A DNA stretch of 42,962 bases. Origin: Gnetum montanum (Eukaryota; Streptophyta; Gnetopsida; Gnetales; Gnetaceae). The position numbers and the translations under genes were made by a program. Below the pieces are notes generated by a model. The model searched no databases and had not been told where the DNA came from. It saw nothing but the letters and a program-made list of their open reading frames with translations. Shown here one piece after another: positions 1-8,621 of this stretch; the first letter of the stretch is position 1, and each line of letters opens with the position of its first letter. The stretch covers positions 1-42,962 of the forward strand of contig MNCI01009310.1 in assembly GCA_015680685.1 (NCBI GenBank), read 5' to 3'.

Positions 1-128
1 GGTCTGCATTCAAATGAGCGTATGTGTTAGTTCTATGTGAACGCTAAGCGTATGTGTTAGTTCTGTGTGAACGCTGCGTACTTTGAGGGTGTGTTAGTTC
101 TGTGTGAACGCTGCGTACTTTGAGGGTG
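1..128 (+). repeat. Left terminal repeat of the virus with 37-bp tandem units
   Basis: This stretch recurs at 6671-6768. It contains two full 37-bp units (55-91 and 92-128) beginning TGTTAGTTCTGTGTGAAC and ending CTTTGAGGGTG. A third, partial unit at about 25-45 makes this copy roughly 30 bp longer than the right one. Each unit holds a small hairpin, GTTC-TGTGT-GAAC. The last unit runs directly into the primer site. Several very short upstream ATGs occur here, for example at 14 and 22, each closed by a nearby stop, as is usual for pararetrovirus leaders. Confidence 0.9.
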
Positions 129-139
129 GTATCAGAGCC
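127..139 (+). other. Primer binding site for initiator tRNA-Met
   Basis: TGGTATCAGAGCC is the standard plant reverse-transcription primer site complementary to the 3' end of initiator tRNA-Met, used by Caulimoviridae. It lies 153 nt before the ORF1 start codon and directly abuts the 37-bp repeat. Minus-strand DNA synthesis would start here, so this position marks the minus-strand discontinuity of the circular viral genome. Confidence 0.92.
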
Positions 140-240
140 TTGTTGTGGTTCTTCGTCATTCAACGCCAGGGGTGGACTTGAGGATTGCTCGTAAGATCGT
201 TCTTGCAAGGCTATAAGCCACGCAGTATTGGCCGACGAAT

Positions 241-250
241 AGGTGAGTAA
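241..250 (+). other. Candidate splice donor in the viral leader
   Basis: AG|GTGAGTAA matches the plant 5' splice consensus well, with the exon ending at 242. It lies between the primer site and the ORF1 start codon, where some caulimovirids such as rice tungro bacilliform virus have a donor used to express a downstream ORF. A plausible acceptor lies at 5332-5343. Use of this site is inference. Confidence 0.35.
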
Positions 251-291
251 GTTGTGCAAGCTAGGGGCTGAACGCAGAGTAGGCACGTCTA

Positions 292-3200
292 ATGACGAGT
301 TCTTCTAGAAGACCAACTCTAGGTTCTATGCATTTTAGTGAATGTGATCTCGGTATTGCTGGTTCTGGCCTTCGTCCAGTCGCTCTTACTTTTTTTGACC
401 CGGGGGAGGTTGATAAATGGAAAAAAGCAGGTTATCAATATATCCATCTTGCTAAAATTGCTATTCACCTTCATCCACACTTCAACTATCGTCTCAAAAA
501 GCTTTACTGGATTGCGTTAATAGATAGGAGATTTAAATCGTTTCAAGAAGCCATTATAACCCAAGCTAAAGGTAGGTTAGTATCCGATGCTCTGATTTTA
601 ACAATTCCTAACTTTACTCTCTCGCTTTCTGATCCGCATTTGTTTAATAGTTTAATGCTTATTACTTATATTCCCGTTGATATTGTAGATCGTAGTGTTT
701 ATTGCACAATAGGTACAAGGTTAAGTTTTAAATTATTTAGTTCAGTCAGTATCCAAACACTCTTACCTTTTGGCAAACAAGCTCTCTCTGTTGGTTCAAC
801 AAATTTAGAATACGGGACACAGATTAACACAGAGCATCTTCCGATCCATAGGCTCTTCCCAGACCTAGAAGATCCATTAGAAGAATACTATGAGCAGAAA
901 AGACCTAAAAAATCTTTATTCAGATCATTATCCAAATCTCGGAAATACTATGTAGAACTACAACCACCAAAACTCCTTCCTTATGATCCATTAGCTGCCA
1001 AACCTGTAAAACCCACAAAACCATTAATCCTGTTTAAAAAACAAAAATCAACTTATGAAGAACAGGAGGAGAAAATACAAAAGATGGGAAAAATGTTCAA
1101 AGAACTAGGTATCACTTTAGATCCTAGGAGAGTCATAAAACAAAAGGGAGAAAAACCTGTACCCATTACTGAACAATCAGAAACTAATCAAAAAGGAAAA
1201 ATAGTTCTAGAAGATGTCTCTACATCTAGTTCTAGTTCTGACGATGATGTATCATGCTCAATTAAACCATCACAAAGTTGTACACATAAGAATCTACATA
1301 AGATAGATCATGACATTAGGTGTGTTGAGTGTGATGAGTTATTAAGGATCAACATGAATACGGAAGAACAAAAAGAAGTAGCACATATGATGCAATATAA
1401 GCCATCTGTAGAACAACCCTCTGAAGTCATTAAACTCCATAACTGGACTAATCATAAGTTATCCTATGTAAGTGACCAAAATTTAATGACATATGCAGAA
1501 GTAAAAGAAGTACAAAGAGACGTAAAAGATTTGCATAAGATATGGGTTCCTAAGCAAAAAAATGGAAAATCTAAAGGTAAAGAAAAGAAACTTGATCCGT
1601 CTGATCTAGATGGTATTTACTTAGATTCACCACCTATCACTCCTCCTAAAGGAAAGAAAAAATCAACAACAACTTATGTACCAAAAAGACGACCGGTACA
1701 TACAATTCCAAAATCTGAAAAAGGGAAAAAAGAGGAGGAAGAGATTAATGCTAATGAAGAAGATAACGAGACCCTTTATATTGGAAGTGAAGGATCTTTA
1801 GATGAAGAAGAAAAGAAAATGTTACAAAAACAAGGTATGATCTTCCAAGATCCTAAAGACTTGACAGCTATGCAAATCCGAAAGACATCAGAAAAACCAC
1901 CACCATATTTTAGTATGGACAACAAATCTATTAGAGAAAGACAAAAAGAGATTGATAAAATCAGTGGTTTCATCGCTAGACAAATTGTCTTAGAAAAGAA
2001 AACATATGAACATGCCATACTCAACGCAACGTTAAATTTCGAAGGTATGTTAAAACGTTGGTGGAATTTCATAGAAGCTCCCGTACGTAAAAAATTATTA
2101 AACAATCCGCATGTTATTTTCTTAAATGCTATTACAAAAGAATTCTTAGGAAATAAAGCTGATAGGGATAGTGCATATAGGACGTTGTTTTATAGTTCAA
2201 GATTACATAAGATTCAGGACATGTCTCCATTCCTTGACATCATGGAAGAATGGTATTATTATGGAAAACTCATACATGACGTAGGTGCAAAAGAACATCT
2301 GTTAGGATGTCTTCCAACGCCTTTTGCTAGTTATTATCGAGCTCAACTTCAACATGAAGAAAAGGATCTCGAGGAAATGAGTTTTAGTGCCATCCGCCAA
2401 TTCCTTGAAAAAGTCACAAGGGATCTGTGTGTCCAGCAAAAAACACAAAAATTAGTAGGATCCTTAACTAAACAAATAGGTAAAGACTTATGTTTACAAA
2501 TGTGTCCTGAAGATAATTTTGGACAGCTAATTAGGAATAGAAAACAACAGACTGAGCCATGTGTATGTAAACCTACACAACGTACATCACAGAAATATTC
2601 AAAACCAAAGAAAGTCTGGAAACGGAAATTCCAGCCAAAAATCAAACGAAAAAATTGGCCACAAAAACCTTTTAAAGGTATGTTTAAACGAAAACAAGGG
2701 CCATATAAAAACAAGGAAGTCAGATGTTTCATTTGTTCAGGGAAGCATTATTCTAACCAATGCCCAAAAAAGGATAATCATCCTCAACGCATCAATTTCA
2801 TCGAAACAATGAAACTTACGGAAGATGATTTTTTCCTAACATATGATTCTGACTTATCATTTTCAAACGGGGATATTTACTTAGAATCTTCAGATCAATA
2901 TTCCAGTGAAATGGAATTCGAAGATATTCCTGACTATCCCAACGAACCAGGAGATTTAAATTATGATACAGATTCTTCAGGGTATATGTATCATGTTTAC
3001 ATGAATGAAGAATCCGAAAGTGATGATCTCTATGAAAGAGATCCAACATATTCCATGTTAAAAAGCCAACTACGCCAATTAGAAAAGAAATGGCAAAAGG
3101 TTCCTTTAGAAGACTTACATAAATTTAGGGCTTACAAACACAAAGTAAAATCTAAACGGAATGAGATAGAAACACATAAGCAAATGCTTGAGGAATCATT

Positions 3201-5331
3201 CGGTATATATCAAGATTCCCAGAATCCAAATATTGTAGACTTTGAAGATGAAACACAAACACCACATAATGAAGAAAGAGAAGTTACACCAGATATACAA
3301 ACTTCTATGTGGCGACAATTTCGCATCAAACAACTCAAGAAGTATCTTCAACAGGCCTCAGAGGAACTTGAACGCTTAGAACAACAAGAAGAGAGTTGGC
3401 AACAAGCAGAATATGAAAAGGAAACAAAACAGGTAAGCGTAATACTAGAAGTAAACTGTAATACTTCACGACCAATCTTACCTGCCTGTTCCTTTATGAT
3501 ATCATGGCCAAAGTATCATAGGTATACTATAGATTGTTTGTTTGACACAGGCGCAGAAGTATCACTTGCTAGAGAAGAAACAATTCCTACATGTTTTTGG
3601 GAAGAAAAGGAACCATCCCACATTTCCTTCAACACCCAGAAAAGGTTGTTAACAAAGCAAGCTAAGTTACCTGTTCTAATGCCTGATAAAAAGATAATGT
3701 ATTTTACAGTCTGTCAATTTCCCTTACCTTCTTATGATTGTTTAATAGGATCAGACAATTTACAAAATTTTGATATTACGATTACCAAACAATTTATCAA
3801 ATTAAACCAACATGAGTTTACTAGGATAAATGCTAGACAACAATTTAGAAATCAAAAACTCCAAAAATATAATCAGAAAAGGGAAACTTGGATTGTTAAC
3901 CAAATTGAAAAACATCAACCAAGTTTTGAAGACATAAAAACTCAATTATTCCAATTCGCAAATGATGACCCTACTATATTTCGTCACAAAAAAGAACATT
4001 GGTGTCAGATCGAATTACAAGATGGAGTAAAAGTAAAGTCTACTGCACAACATATAGGAATGTCTCCTAGTCTCAGAAAAGAATGTGAATCAGAGATCCA
4101 AGAATATTTACAAAGAGGTTTAATCCGACCAAGCACCAGTATGTTTGCTTGTGCCGCTTTCTTTGTAAACAAACGAGCCGAATTAGTCAGAGGGAAAAAA
4201 CGTTTAGTGGTTAATTATAAACCTCTGAATGATATTATTAAATCAGTCCAACATCCCATTCCAAATAAAGACGATCTGTTTCAACGACTGCCGCATACTA
4301 ATATTTACTCCAAGTTTGATTTAAAATCAGGATTTTGGCAGATCCAGGTTCAGGAATCTGATCGTTGGAAAACAGCTTTCACAGTACCCGGCGGATTATA
4401 TGAATGGAACGTCTTGCCGTTCGGCATCAAAACTGCTCCGTCCATATTCCAAAAGATGATGGACTCTATTTTCCATTCTTATCCGTTTATATTAGCTTAC
4501 ATAGATGATATTTTAATTCTTAGCAAATCGGTAAAAGAACATCTAGATCATTTGCGTATTTTTTCTGACCTCATAGATAAAAATGGACTTGTCCTCTCAC
4601 CAACAAAAATGAAGATCGGACAGTCTAACATAGAATTTTTAGGTTTAGAAATCTCTGCCGGTATTATAAAATTACAACCACATATAGTTCAAAGTATTAT
4701 TAAATTTCCTGATATTTTAGAAAACAAAGTCCAGATACAACGATTTTTAGGATGTATAAATTATGTTTCTGGTTTCTTTAAGAATATAGCTAAGGAACGA
4801 GATGTATTAAATATATTATTACAAAAACATTCTCCTCCATGGACTCCTACATGCACTGAGGCTGTGAAAAAGATCAAGCAAGTTTGCCAAGAATTACCTC
4901 CACTGTTTCTTCCAGGTGAAGGTAAGTTTATCCTTGAAACAGATGCCTCTGAATGTTTTTGGGGCGCCACTCTAAAACAAGAACAAAACCGTACGATCAG
5001 GATCTGTAGATATGCTTCTGGGAAGTTCAATGAAGCACAACAAAAATATCATAGTTCCCATAAAGAACTTCTAGCCATTGTAAAGGGCATAGAGAAATTT
5101 CGTTTATTCCTCCAACCACAACGTTTCATCGTCAGGAGTGATTTAAAACATTTTGACAAGTATCTACAATCCAAGAATCTTACAAAGGTGGCTCATACAC
5201 GTTTGATCCGATGGAGTTTATTTTTAGCAAACTTTGAATTCGATAGTGAATATATTGAAGGATCAAAAAATTATCTTTCTGATTTTTTAACTAGAGAGTT
5301 CCAACTCTCTAGTAGTACTAATGAATTTTAG
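292..5331 (+). CDS. Caulimovirid ORF1 polyprotein: movement protein, coat protein, protease, RT, RNase H (intact)
   Basis: 1,679 codons with no stop or frameshift. Residues about 15-185 look like a 30K-family movement protein, with the LIDRR aspartate at 78. Residues 322-347 hold a Cys/His cluster (C330, H332, H336, H340, C344, C347). A lysine-rich stretch (about 750-810) precedes a zinc knuckle, C812, C815, H819, C824, the coat-protein RNA-binding mark. A glutamate- and lysine-rich, probably coiled-coil linker spans about 920-1045. The aspartic protease has FDTGAE with D1085. RT spans about 1230-1480 with YIDD at 1403-1406. RNase H spans about 1540-1670 with D1551, E1592, D1617 and D1664. 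In this family the polyprotein supplies cell-to-cell movement, capsid, processing and pregenomic RNA copying. All catalytic residues I can check are present. The ATG at 292 is the first long-frame ATG after the primer site. Activity is not implied; the second ORF is broken. Confidence 0.95.
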   Translation: MTSSSRRPTLGSMHFSECDLGIAGSGLRPVALTFFDPGEVDKWKKAGYQYIHLAKIAIHLHPHFNYRLKKLYWIALIDRRFKSFQEAIITQAKGRLVSDALILTIPNFTLSLSDPHLFNSLMLITYIPVDIVDRSVYCTIGTRLSFKLFSSVSIQTLLPFGKQALSVGSTNLEYGTQINTEHLPIHRLFPDLEDPLEEYYEQKRPKKSLFRSLSKSRKYYVELQPPKLLPYDPLAAKPVKPTKPLILFKKQKSTYEEQEEKIQKMGKMFKELGITLDPRRVIKQKGEKPVPITEQSETNQKGKIVLEDVSTSSSSSDDDVSCSIKPSQSCTHKNLHKIDHDIRCVECDELLRINMNTEEQKEVAHMMQYKPSVEQPSEVIKLHNWTNHKLSYVSDQNLMTYAEVKEVQRDVKDLHKIWVPKQKNGKSKGKEKKLDPSDLDGIYLDSPPITPPKGKKKSTTTYVPKRRPVHTIPKSEKGKKEEEEINANEEDNETLYIGSEGSLDEEEKKMLQKQGMIFQDPKDLTAMQIRKTSEKPPPYFSMDNKSIRERQKEIDKISGFIARQIVLEKKTYEHAILNATLNFEGMLKRWWNFIEAPVRKKLLNNPHVIFLNAITKEFLGNKADRDSAYRTLFYSSRLHKIQDMSPFLDIMEEWYYYGKLIHDVGAKEHLLGCLPTPFASYYRAQLQHEEKDLEEMSFSAIRQFLEKVTRDLCVQQKTQKLVGSLTKQIGKDLCLQMCPEDNFGQLIRNRKQQTEPCVCKPTQRTSQKYSKPKKVWKRKFQPKIKRKNWPQKPFKGMFKRKQGPYKNKEVRCFICSGKHYSNQCPKKDNHPQRINFIETMKLTEDDFFLTYDSDLSFSNGDIYLESSDQYSSEMEFEDIPDYPNEPGDLNYDTDSSGYMYHVYMNEESESDDLYERDPTYSMLKSQLRQLEKKWQKVPLEDLHKFRAYKHKVKSKRNEIETHKQMLEESFGIYQDSQNPNIVDFEDETQTPHNEEREVTPDIQTSMWRQFRIKQLKKYLQQASEELERLEQQEESWQQAEYEKETKQVSVILEVNCNTSRPILPACSFMISWPKYHRYTIDCLFDTGAEVSLAREETIPTCFWEEKEPSHISFNTQKRLLTKQAKLPVLMPDKKIMYFTVCQFPLPSYDCLIGSDNLQNFDITITKQFIKLNQHEFTRINARQQFRNQKLQKYNQKRETWIVNQIEKHQPSFEDIKTQLFQFANDDPTIFRHKKEHWCQIELQDGVKVKSTAQHIGMSPSLRKECESEIQEYLQRGLIRPSTSMFACAAFFVNKRAELVRGKKRLVVNYKPLNDIIKSVQHPIPNKDDLFQRLPHTNIYSKFDLKSGFWQIQVQESDRWKTAFTVPGGLYEWNVLPFGIKTAPSIFQKMMDSIFHSYPFILAYIDDILILSKSVKEHLDHLRIFSDLIDKNGLVLSPTKMKIGQSNIEFLGLEISAGIIKLQPHIVQSIIKFPDILENKVQIQRFLGCINYVSGFFKNIAKERDVLNILLQKHSPPWTPTCTEAVKKIKQVCQELPPLFLPGEGKFILETDASECFWGATLKQEQNRTIRICRYASGKFNEAQQKYHSSHKELLAIVKGIEKFRLFLQPQRFIVRSDLKHFDKYLQSKNLTKVAHTRLIRWSLFLANFEFDSEYIEGSKNYLSDFLTREFQLSSSTNEF
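1717..1744 (+). other. 28-nt all-purine tract, candidate plus-strand primer
   Basis: An uninterrupted purine run inside ORF1, coding lysine and glutamate residues. Caulimovirids prime plus-strand DNA at purine-rich tracts. The same run is also what a Lys/Glu-rich protein would give, so the assignment is tentative. Confidence 0.25.
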
Positions 5332-6281
5332 TTTTATTTTCAGAATTACTCCGTAGCGAAGGATGGACTCTTCGTTCCTCAAGGAGGTTACGTCCTAGTT
5401 TGCCTAATGAGAGGTTTCTCAGTTTTCCCCAGTATTTTAGTGAAACTACTAGGTTTGAACAAGAGTGGACTGATTTTTCTAATAGAACAAGAACTCAGAA
5501 TTCTGATGCCATCATTTCCCAGAAGGTTTTTACAGCCCTTCCTCTGCCTGCAAGAAGGACCCAATGGAACCAAGTTCCTACTCCATACCTTTTCTTGGCC
5601 ACAGATGTAAACCTTACCAACCTTGAATTTCGCAATTGGTATTCTACTGATTGCTTAAATTAGCCTTATTACCAGCCAAGTGATTTTCATGTCTACCGAA
5701 TTTCTTTCAGTCCTCTTAGTGAACCTCCAGACAATGATGATTTGTTCTGGTCCTGGTGGGCTAAATTTGGTCAATCCCCTTCTCACTTACCAACTAATTA
5801 TCCTGGTCCACTTCGCACAAGTCTCTATGGTTACCAGGGTGATTTCTTGTTTTATGGGAATCCTGATCACATGGCTTGGAATTTTTTGCATATGGCTTCC
5901 AACCTAGTCTATTTCCTCATAAGCTGCATTTCCAAAAGGACAAACTGACAACTCACATGGGGGTAGGCCTTTTATCAAGATGTGTACACTGCTAATGCCT
6001 TTGATATCCAGCACCACTTTCACATCCATCTAAAAGTCCTGTACACTTTAGAGCTCTATTATATGGACCACAGGATTGATGACTATCGTGCCTCTGGAGG
6101 AAAGGAAATCAAAATTTATCTTGTTGGCGAGCACTCAGAAGAATCTAATGATAGCACGGACAGCACACCTAATGATTCTCCCGGACGATATGATTACAGC
6201 TCTGAAGAATTTCACAACCATGCAGACGATTCTAATGGACATAGTGTCGATTTTGGTCCAAACAGTCCACCTTCACGTTAA
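5325..6281 (+). pseudogene. Caulimovirid ORF2, function unknown, broken by three stops
   Basis: One reading frame is coding-like over about 318 codons and is interrupted only by TAG at 5661, TGA at 5946 and TAG at 5964. At this base composition a random frame would carry many more stops. The middle is rich in aromatic residues (FWSWWAKFG near 5745). The C-terminal 60 residues are rich in Ser, Asp, Asn and Glu, so probably disordered. I do not recognise a domain. Florendoviruses are known to have an ORF2 of unknown function in this place; CaMV has its translational transactivator there, but I see no specific match to it. The frame is -1 relative to ORF1, overlaps it by 7 nt, has no obvious slippery heptamer and no early ATG, which fits a spliced or non-AUG start. 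All three stops could come from single C-to-T changes (CAG or CGA codons). Confidence 0.75.
5332..5343 (+). other. Candidate splice acceptor just after ORF1
   Basis: A pyrimidine-rich TTTTATTTTCAG follows the ORF1 stop at once and precedes the ORF2 coding stretch. Since ORF2 has no in-frame ATG in its first 330 bases, a spliced message would explain its expression. The leader donor at 242 gives no ATG in the right frame by itself. AAAG|GTAGGT at 568-575 inside ORF1 would join in the ORF2 frame. This is inference. Confidence 0.35.
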
Positions 6282-6287
6282 AAGTTG

Positions 6288-6392
6288 TCTGCCACAATCT
6301 CTGCCACAATCTCTTAAAGTGGATCCGAATCCTAAAAGTAGATCGTCCTAGTTGGCATCCATTGATGAAAGGCTGTTTGTAAGCTATAAATA
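6288..6392 (+). promoter_or_regulatory. Pregenomic RNA promoter with TATA box
   Basis: TATAAATA lies at 6385-6392, after ORF2 and upstream of the poly(A) signal, the place of the CaMV 35S-type promoter. Transcription would start near 6415-6425. A tandem pair of CTGCCACAATCT lies about 80-100 bp upstream (about 6288-6311) and may be an activator site. A short GT run follows the TATA box. The start site is inferred from spacing only. Confidence 0.7.
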
Positions 6393-6508
6393 GTAGTGTG
6401 TGTGTGTGTGAAAACATATATATGAATGCAAGTAGCATAAGTGAGTCAAGTAGTCTGCAAGTGTGAGTTTCTTTCTGCAAGAGTGAGTAGTTGTAAGGAG
6501 ATGATATC

Positions 6509-6595
6509 AGTTTCTTGATGCTCTCTGCTCAGAAACTAAGCATTCTCTCCGCCACTGAAAGAGAAATCGTTCTGTGATGCGCTTTGCTCTAGAAC
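6509..6595 (+). repeat. Twin hairpins in the pregenomic RNA terminal-redundancy region
   Basis: Hairpin 1 (6509-6537) pairs AGTTTCT with AGAAACT around a 15-nt loop. Hairpin 2 (6569-6595) pairs GTTCT with AGAAC around a 17-nt loop. Both loops share TGATGC, CT and TGCTC in order, so they look like duplicated elements whose stems diverged while staying paired. They lie between the predicted transcription start and AATAAA, so they would occur at both ends of the viral RNA. Confidence 0.5.
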
Positions 6596-6632
6596 AAACA
6601 TTCCTTTCAGTTCTGTAAATGCTGGTGTGTGC

Positions 6633-6638
6633 AATAAA
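6633..6638 (+). terminator. Viral poly(A) signal AATAAA
   Basis: AATAAA about 215 nt downstream of the predicted start. In caulimovirids the signal is passed once near the 5' end and used on the second pass, giving a terminally redundant RNA. The spacing gives a redundancy of roughly 230 nt. Confidence 0.75.
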
Positions 6639-6670
6639 ATGATTTGTTTTGGCATATCTGTGTGTTATTT

Positions 6671-6768
6671 GGTCTGCATTTAAATGAGCGTATGTGTTAG
6701 TTCTGTGTGAACGCTGCGTACTTTGAGGGTGTTTTAGTTCTGTGTGAACACTGCGTACTTTGAGGGTG
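6671..6768 (+). repeat. Right terminal repeat of the virus
   Basis: Near-copy of the start of the window with two 37-bp units (6695-6731 and 6732-6768). Homology stops at the base before the primer site: the left copy continues GGTATCAGAGCC, while this copy continues CCAAGTATCAGATCG, keeping only GTATCAGA by homology or chance. Such quasi-terminal repeats are known from petunia vein clearing virus-like endogenous copies. Confidence 0.85.
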
Positions 6769-6850
6769 CCAAGTATCAGATCGTACCTGTTAAACCCACT
6801 CCCAACATGAAAACAAGGAAAATCAAAAAAATGCTAAATAATTAACAAAC

Positions 6851-7131
6851 TAAAATCGGTCCACAATGACGTTAAACTATGGCCATCCGAAATGACGTTA
6901 AACTACACATGTCTGAAATGATGTTAAACTATCGCATGTTCGCAATGACATAAAACTAGCCATAGCCAGAAATAACCAGTTCACATCGAAAATCCCCCTC
7001 CCTATTAGCCGATATTCTTCTAGTTGATCAGAGGCCCAAAACGGCCTTAAACTAAAATGGTCATGTCATAGTCCATCATGACTTTAAATTGACACACATG
7101 TACGTATGGCCTGGAATGGCCTTAAACTAGA
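6851..7131 (+). repeat. Hairpin-TTAAACTA array 1
   Basis: About seven degenerate units of 25-45 bp ending GACGTTAAACTA or GGCCTTAAACTA. Perfect short stems are visible, such as GTC-CACAAT-GAC, GGCC-CAAAAC-GGCC, AGTC-CATCAT-GACT and GGCC-TGGAAT-GGCC. The GAC-type majority resembles the arrays that follow integrase in the two pol regions of this window, so this may be the post-integrase array of a Tat element whose pol is missing on the left. The 82 bp between the virus and the array (6769-6850) hold nothing I recognise. Confidence 0.7.
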
Positions 7132-7546
7132 GCAAATTCACTTTCATTCATCATAAAAGTTTAAATTCCTAGGTTATATTCTAAGGTTGCATCTATGTAA
7201 TACAAGTTATGCTTTCCTTTATGTTTACCATGGTGTGACTATTGTTTAAATTGCATTTATACTTTATTTCATGTTTGCACTCAAACACAAAAAGGAAAAA
7301 GAGAGAAGTGGAGCCTCTGCTCCATGTCCCTACAGTATTTCCTTTCGGCACTCAAAAACAACGAAACACAAAAAAAAATGACAAAAAAATTGGAATATGA
7401 AAACAAAAAAATATATATATTCATATATAAATAGAAAATTACAACAGTTAACCGATTCCATCCATCAGTTCATATACAATCCATAGCAAAACATTCTGTT
7501 TGTAACTCATGTAAAAACATTAGTGATGATAATACCAAATTTAAAA
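7132..7546. other. AT-rich spacer, no gene seen
   Basis: Contains a purine-rich run near 7291-7316 and A-rich, TA-rich sequence near 7365-7445. It lies 3' of the minus-strand gene and may hold its terminator, but no AATAAA on the minus strand stands out. Confidence 0.4.
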
Positions 7547-7648
7547 CTAAGCATCAGGGTCGGGAGGGATGTCCGCCTCAGACTCCTTGACACCATCGGT
7601 CCCCACTCCGCTGGGGCCACCTTCTTGACCATCGTCATCACCCTAATC

Positions 7649-7745
7649 CTATAAAAAGGTACAAGAAAACAATTAACACAAAAAGAAAAGAGAAGAATTC
7701 CAAAAGTTATTTAATAAAAAAAATTCACAAGTTTAAACGACTTAC
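7649..7745 (-). other. Intron of the minus-strand gene, 97 bp
   Basis: Minus-strand donor TTCG|GTAAGTCG and acceptor TTTTATAG|GAT. Both sides are phase 0, joining the coiled-coil exon to the acidic last exon. Confidence 0.65.
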
Positions 7746-8530
7746 CGAAGAAGATCCTCCTAGACTGAATTCCATTTGACGAAGGATTTCTTCTTCAGAG
7801 ATACTTGCCCAGTCAGTCCCATCAAAGCCCAGATCAACGTTGGCCAAAGCCTTCCCTTTGTCCACCGCGGACCAAGTGGGACATTTCAGAGGAAACTTGC
7901 CCATAGAAACCTGGCCAGAAGCTATGGTGATTACCCTCTTGTGCAATTCCATCTCCATCACAGTATGCTTAGCAAATGCATCAAATGAAGAGCACAGGCC
8001 TAAACCCTCAACAAACATCTCCAACTAACGCTTCTCTATAGATATCTCCTTTAACGATTTTTTATAATGATACTTATGGGTCTTTTCATCTTGACCCCAT
8101 TTCTGCACCTTAGAAGTGAAATCCTTCCAATACTAACATTTCAGGTTCAGTAAACCTATTTGTGCCTTATGCTCTGCTAGCTCCAGAGTCATTGATACTT
8201 GGCGATTCAATAAATTCCAATATCTATTATAAGTAATCTCGGAAGTTCGCCAAGAATGATCAGCTATTAACCTTGCCAAGGAAAACTCATAGCATGATTT
8301 GAGATCATCCCATTCTACTGATAGCTTAGAAATCTCTTTTTCTCCCGCCTGAATCTACAACCATAGCCTCTCAATGGAGCACCTACAGGTCCAAAGAGAC
8401 TTCGCATTCTACACAACGCACTCTACCACTTCATCATAGATCTATCAGGGTACTTGCTCAATCTCTGGAGGTAGTGCAGGAAAACTATCAATACAAGTGG
8501 CCTCAGATGAATCCCATTTTAGTTTAGCCC

Positions 8531-8621
8531 CTGGTCATGTGAGAAGAACATACATTAGCGATTGGCTAGTAGCAACAGATGCAAAAAGTCGAAGGATTTG
8601 AAATGCTTAAGATACATGTAC
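8531..8621 (-). other. Intron of the minus-strand gene, 91 bp
   Basis: Minus-strand donor AATAG|GTACATGT and acceptor CATGACCAG|GGG. Both sides are phase 1. It removes a stretch with stops in the coding frame. Confidence 0.55.

Larger units (their letters stand above)
1..6768 (+). mobile_element. Endogenous caulimovirid (plant pararetrovirus), full-length copy with terminal repeat
   Basis: Seen: in order, a repeat, a 13-nt match to the initiator tRNA-Met primer site, a polyprotein ORF with movement, zinc-knuckle, protease, RT and RNase H regions, a second ORF, a TATA box, an AATAAA signal and a second copy of the first repeat. There are no integrase and no ordinary LTRs. This is the plan of Caulimoviridae with a single large ORF1; petuviruses, florendoviruses and the endogenous groups known from gymnosperms share it. 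The unit from repeat to repeat is 6,670 bp. Inference: a fossil integrated by host repair rather than by integrase. The window starts exactly in the repeat, so a tandem neighbour to the left cannot be excluded. The genus needs an RT phylogeny. Confidence 0.93.

Noticed and set aside
1776-2732. Open frames of 109 and 127 codons on the minus strand inside viral ORF1
   Set aside because: Shadows of the polyprotein; no domains and a fully coherent ORF1 on the other strand.
5315-5335. Programmed -1 frameshift between ORF1 and ORF2
   Set aside because: The overlap is only 7 nt and has no X-XXY-YYZ slippery site, only a short T run.
5407-5610. A 67-codon plus-strand frame with an ATG at the head of ORF2
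   Set aside because: Overlaps the ORF2 frame, has no continuation, and ORF2's frame stays coding-like for 950 bp.
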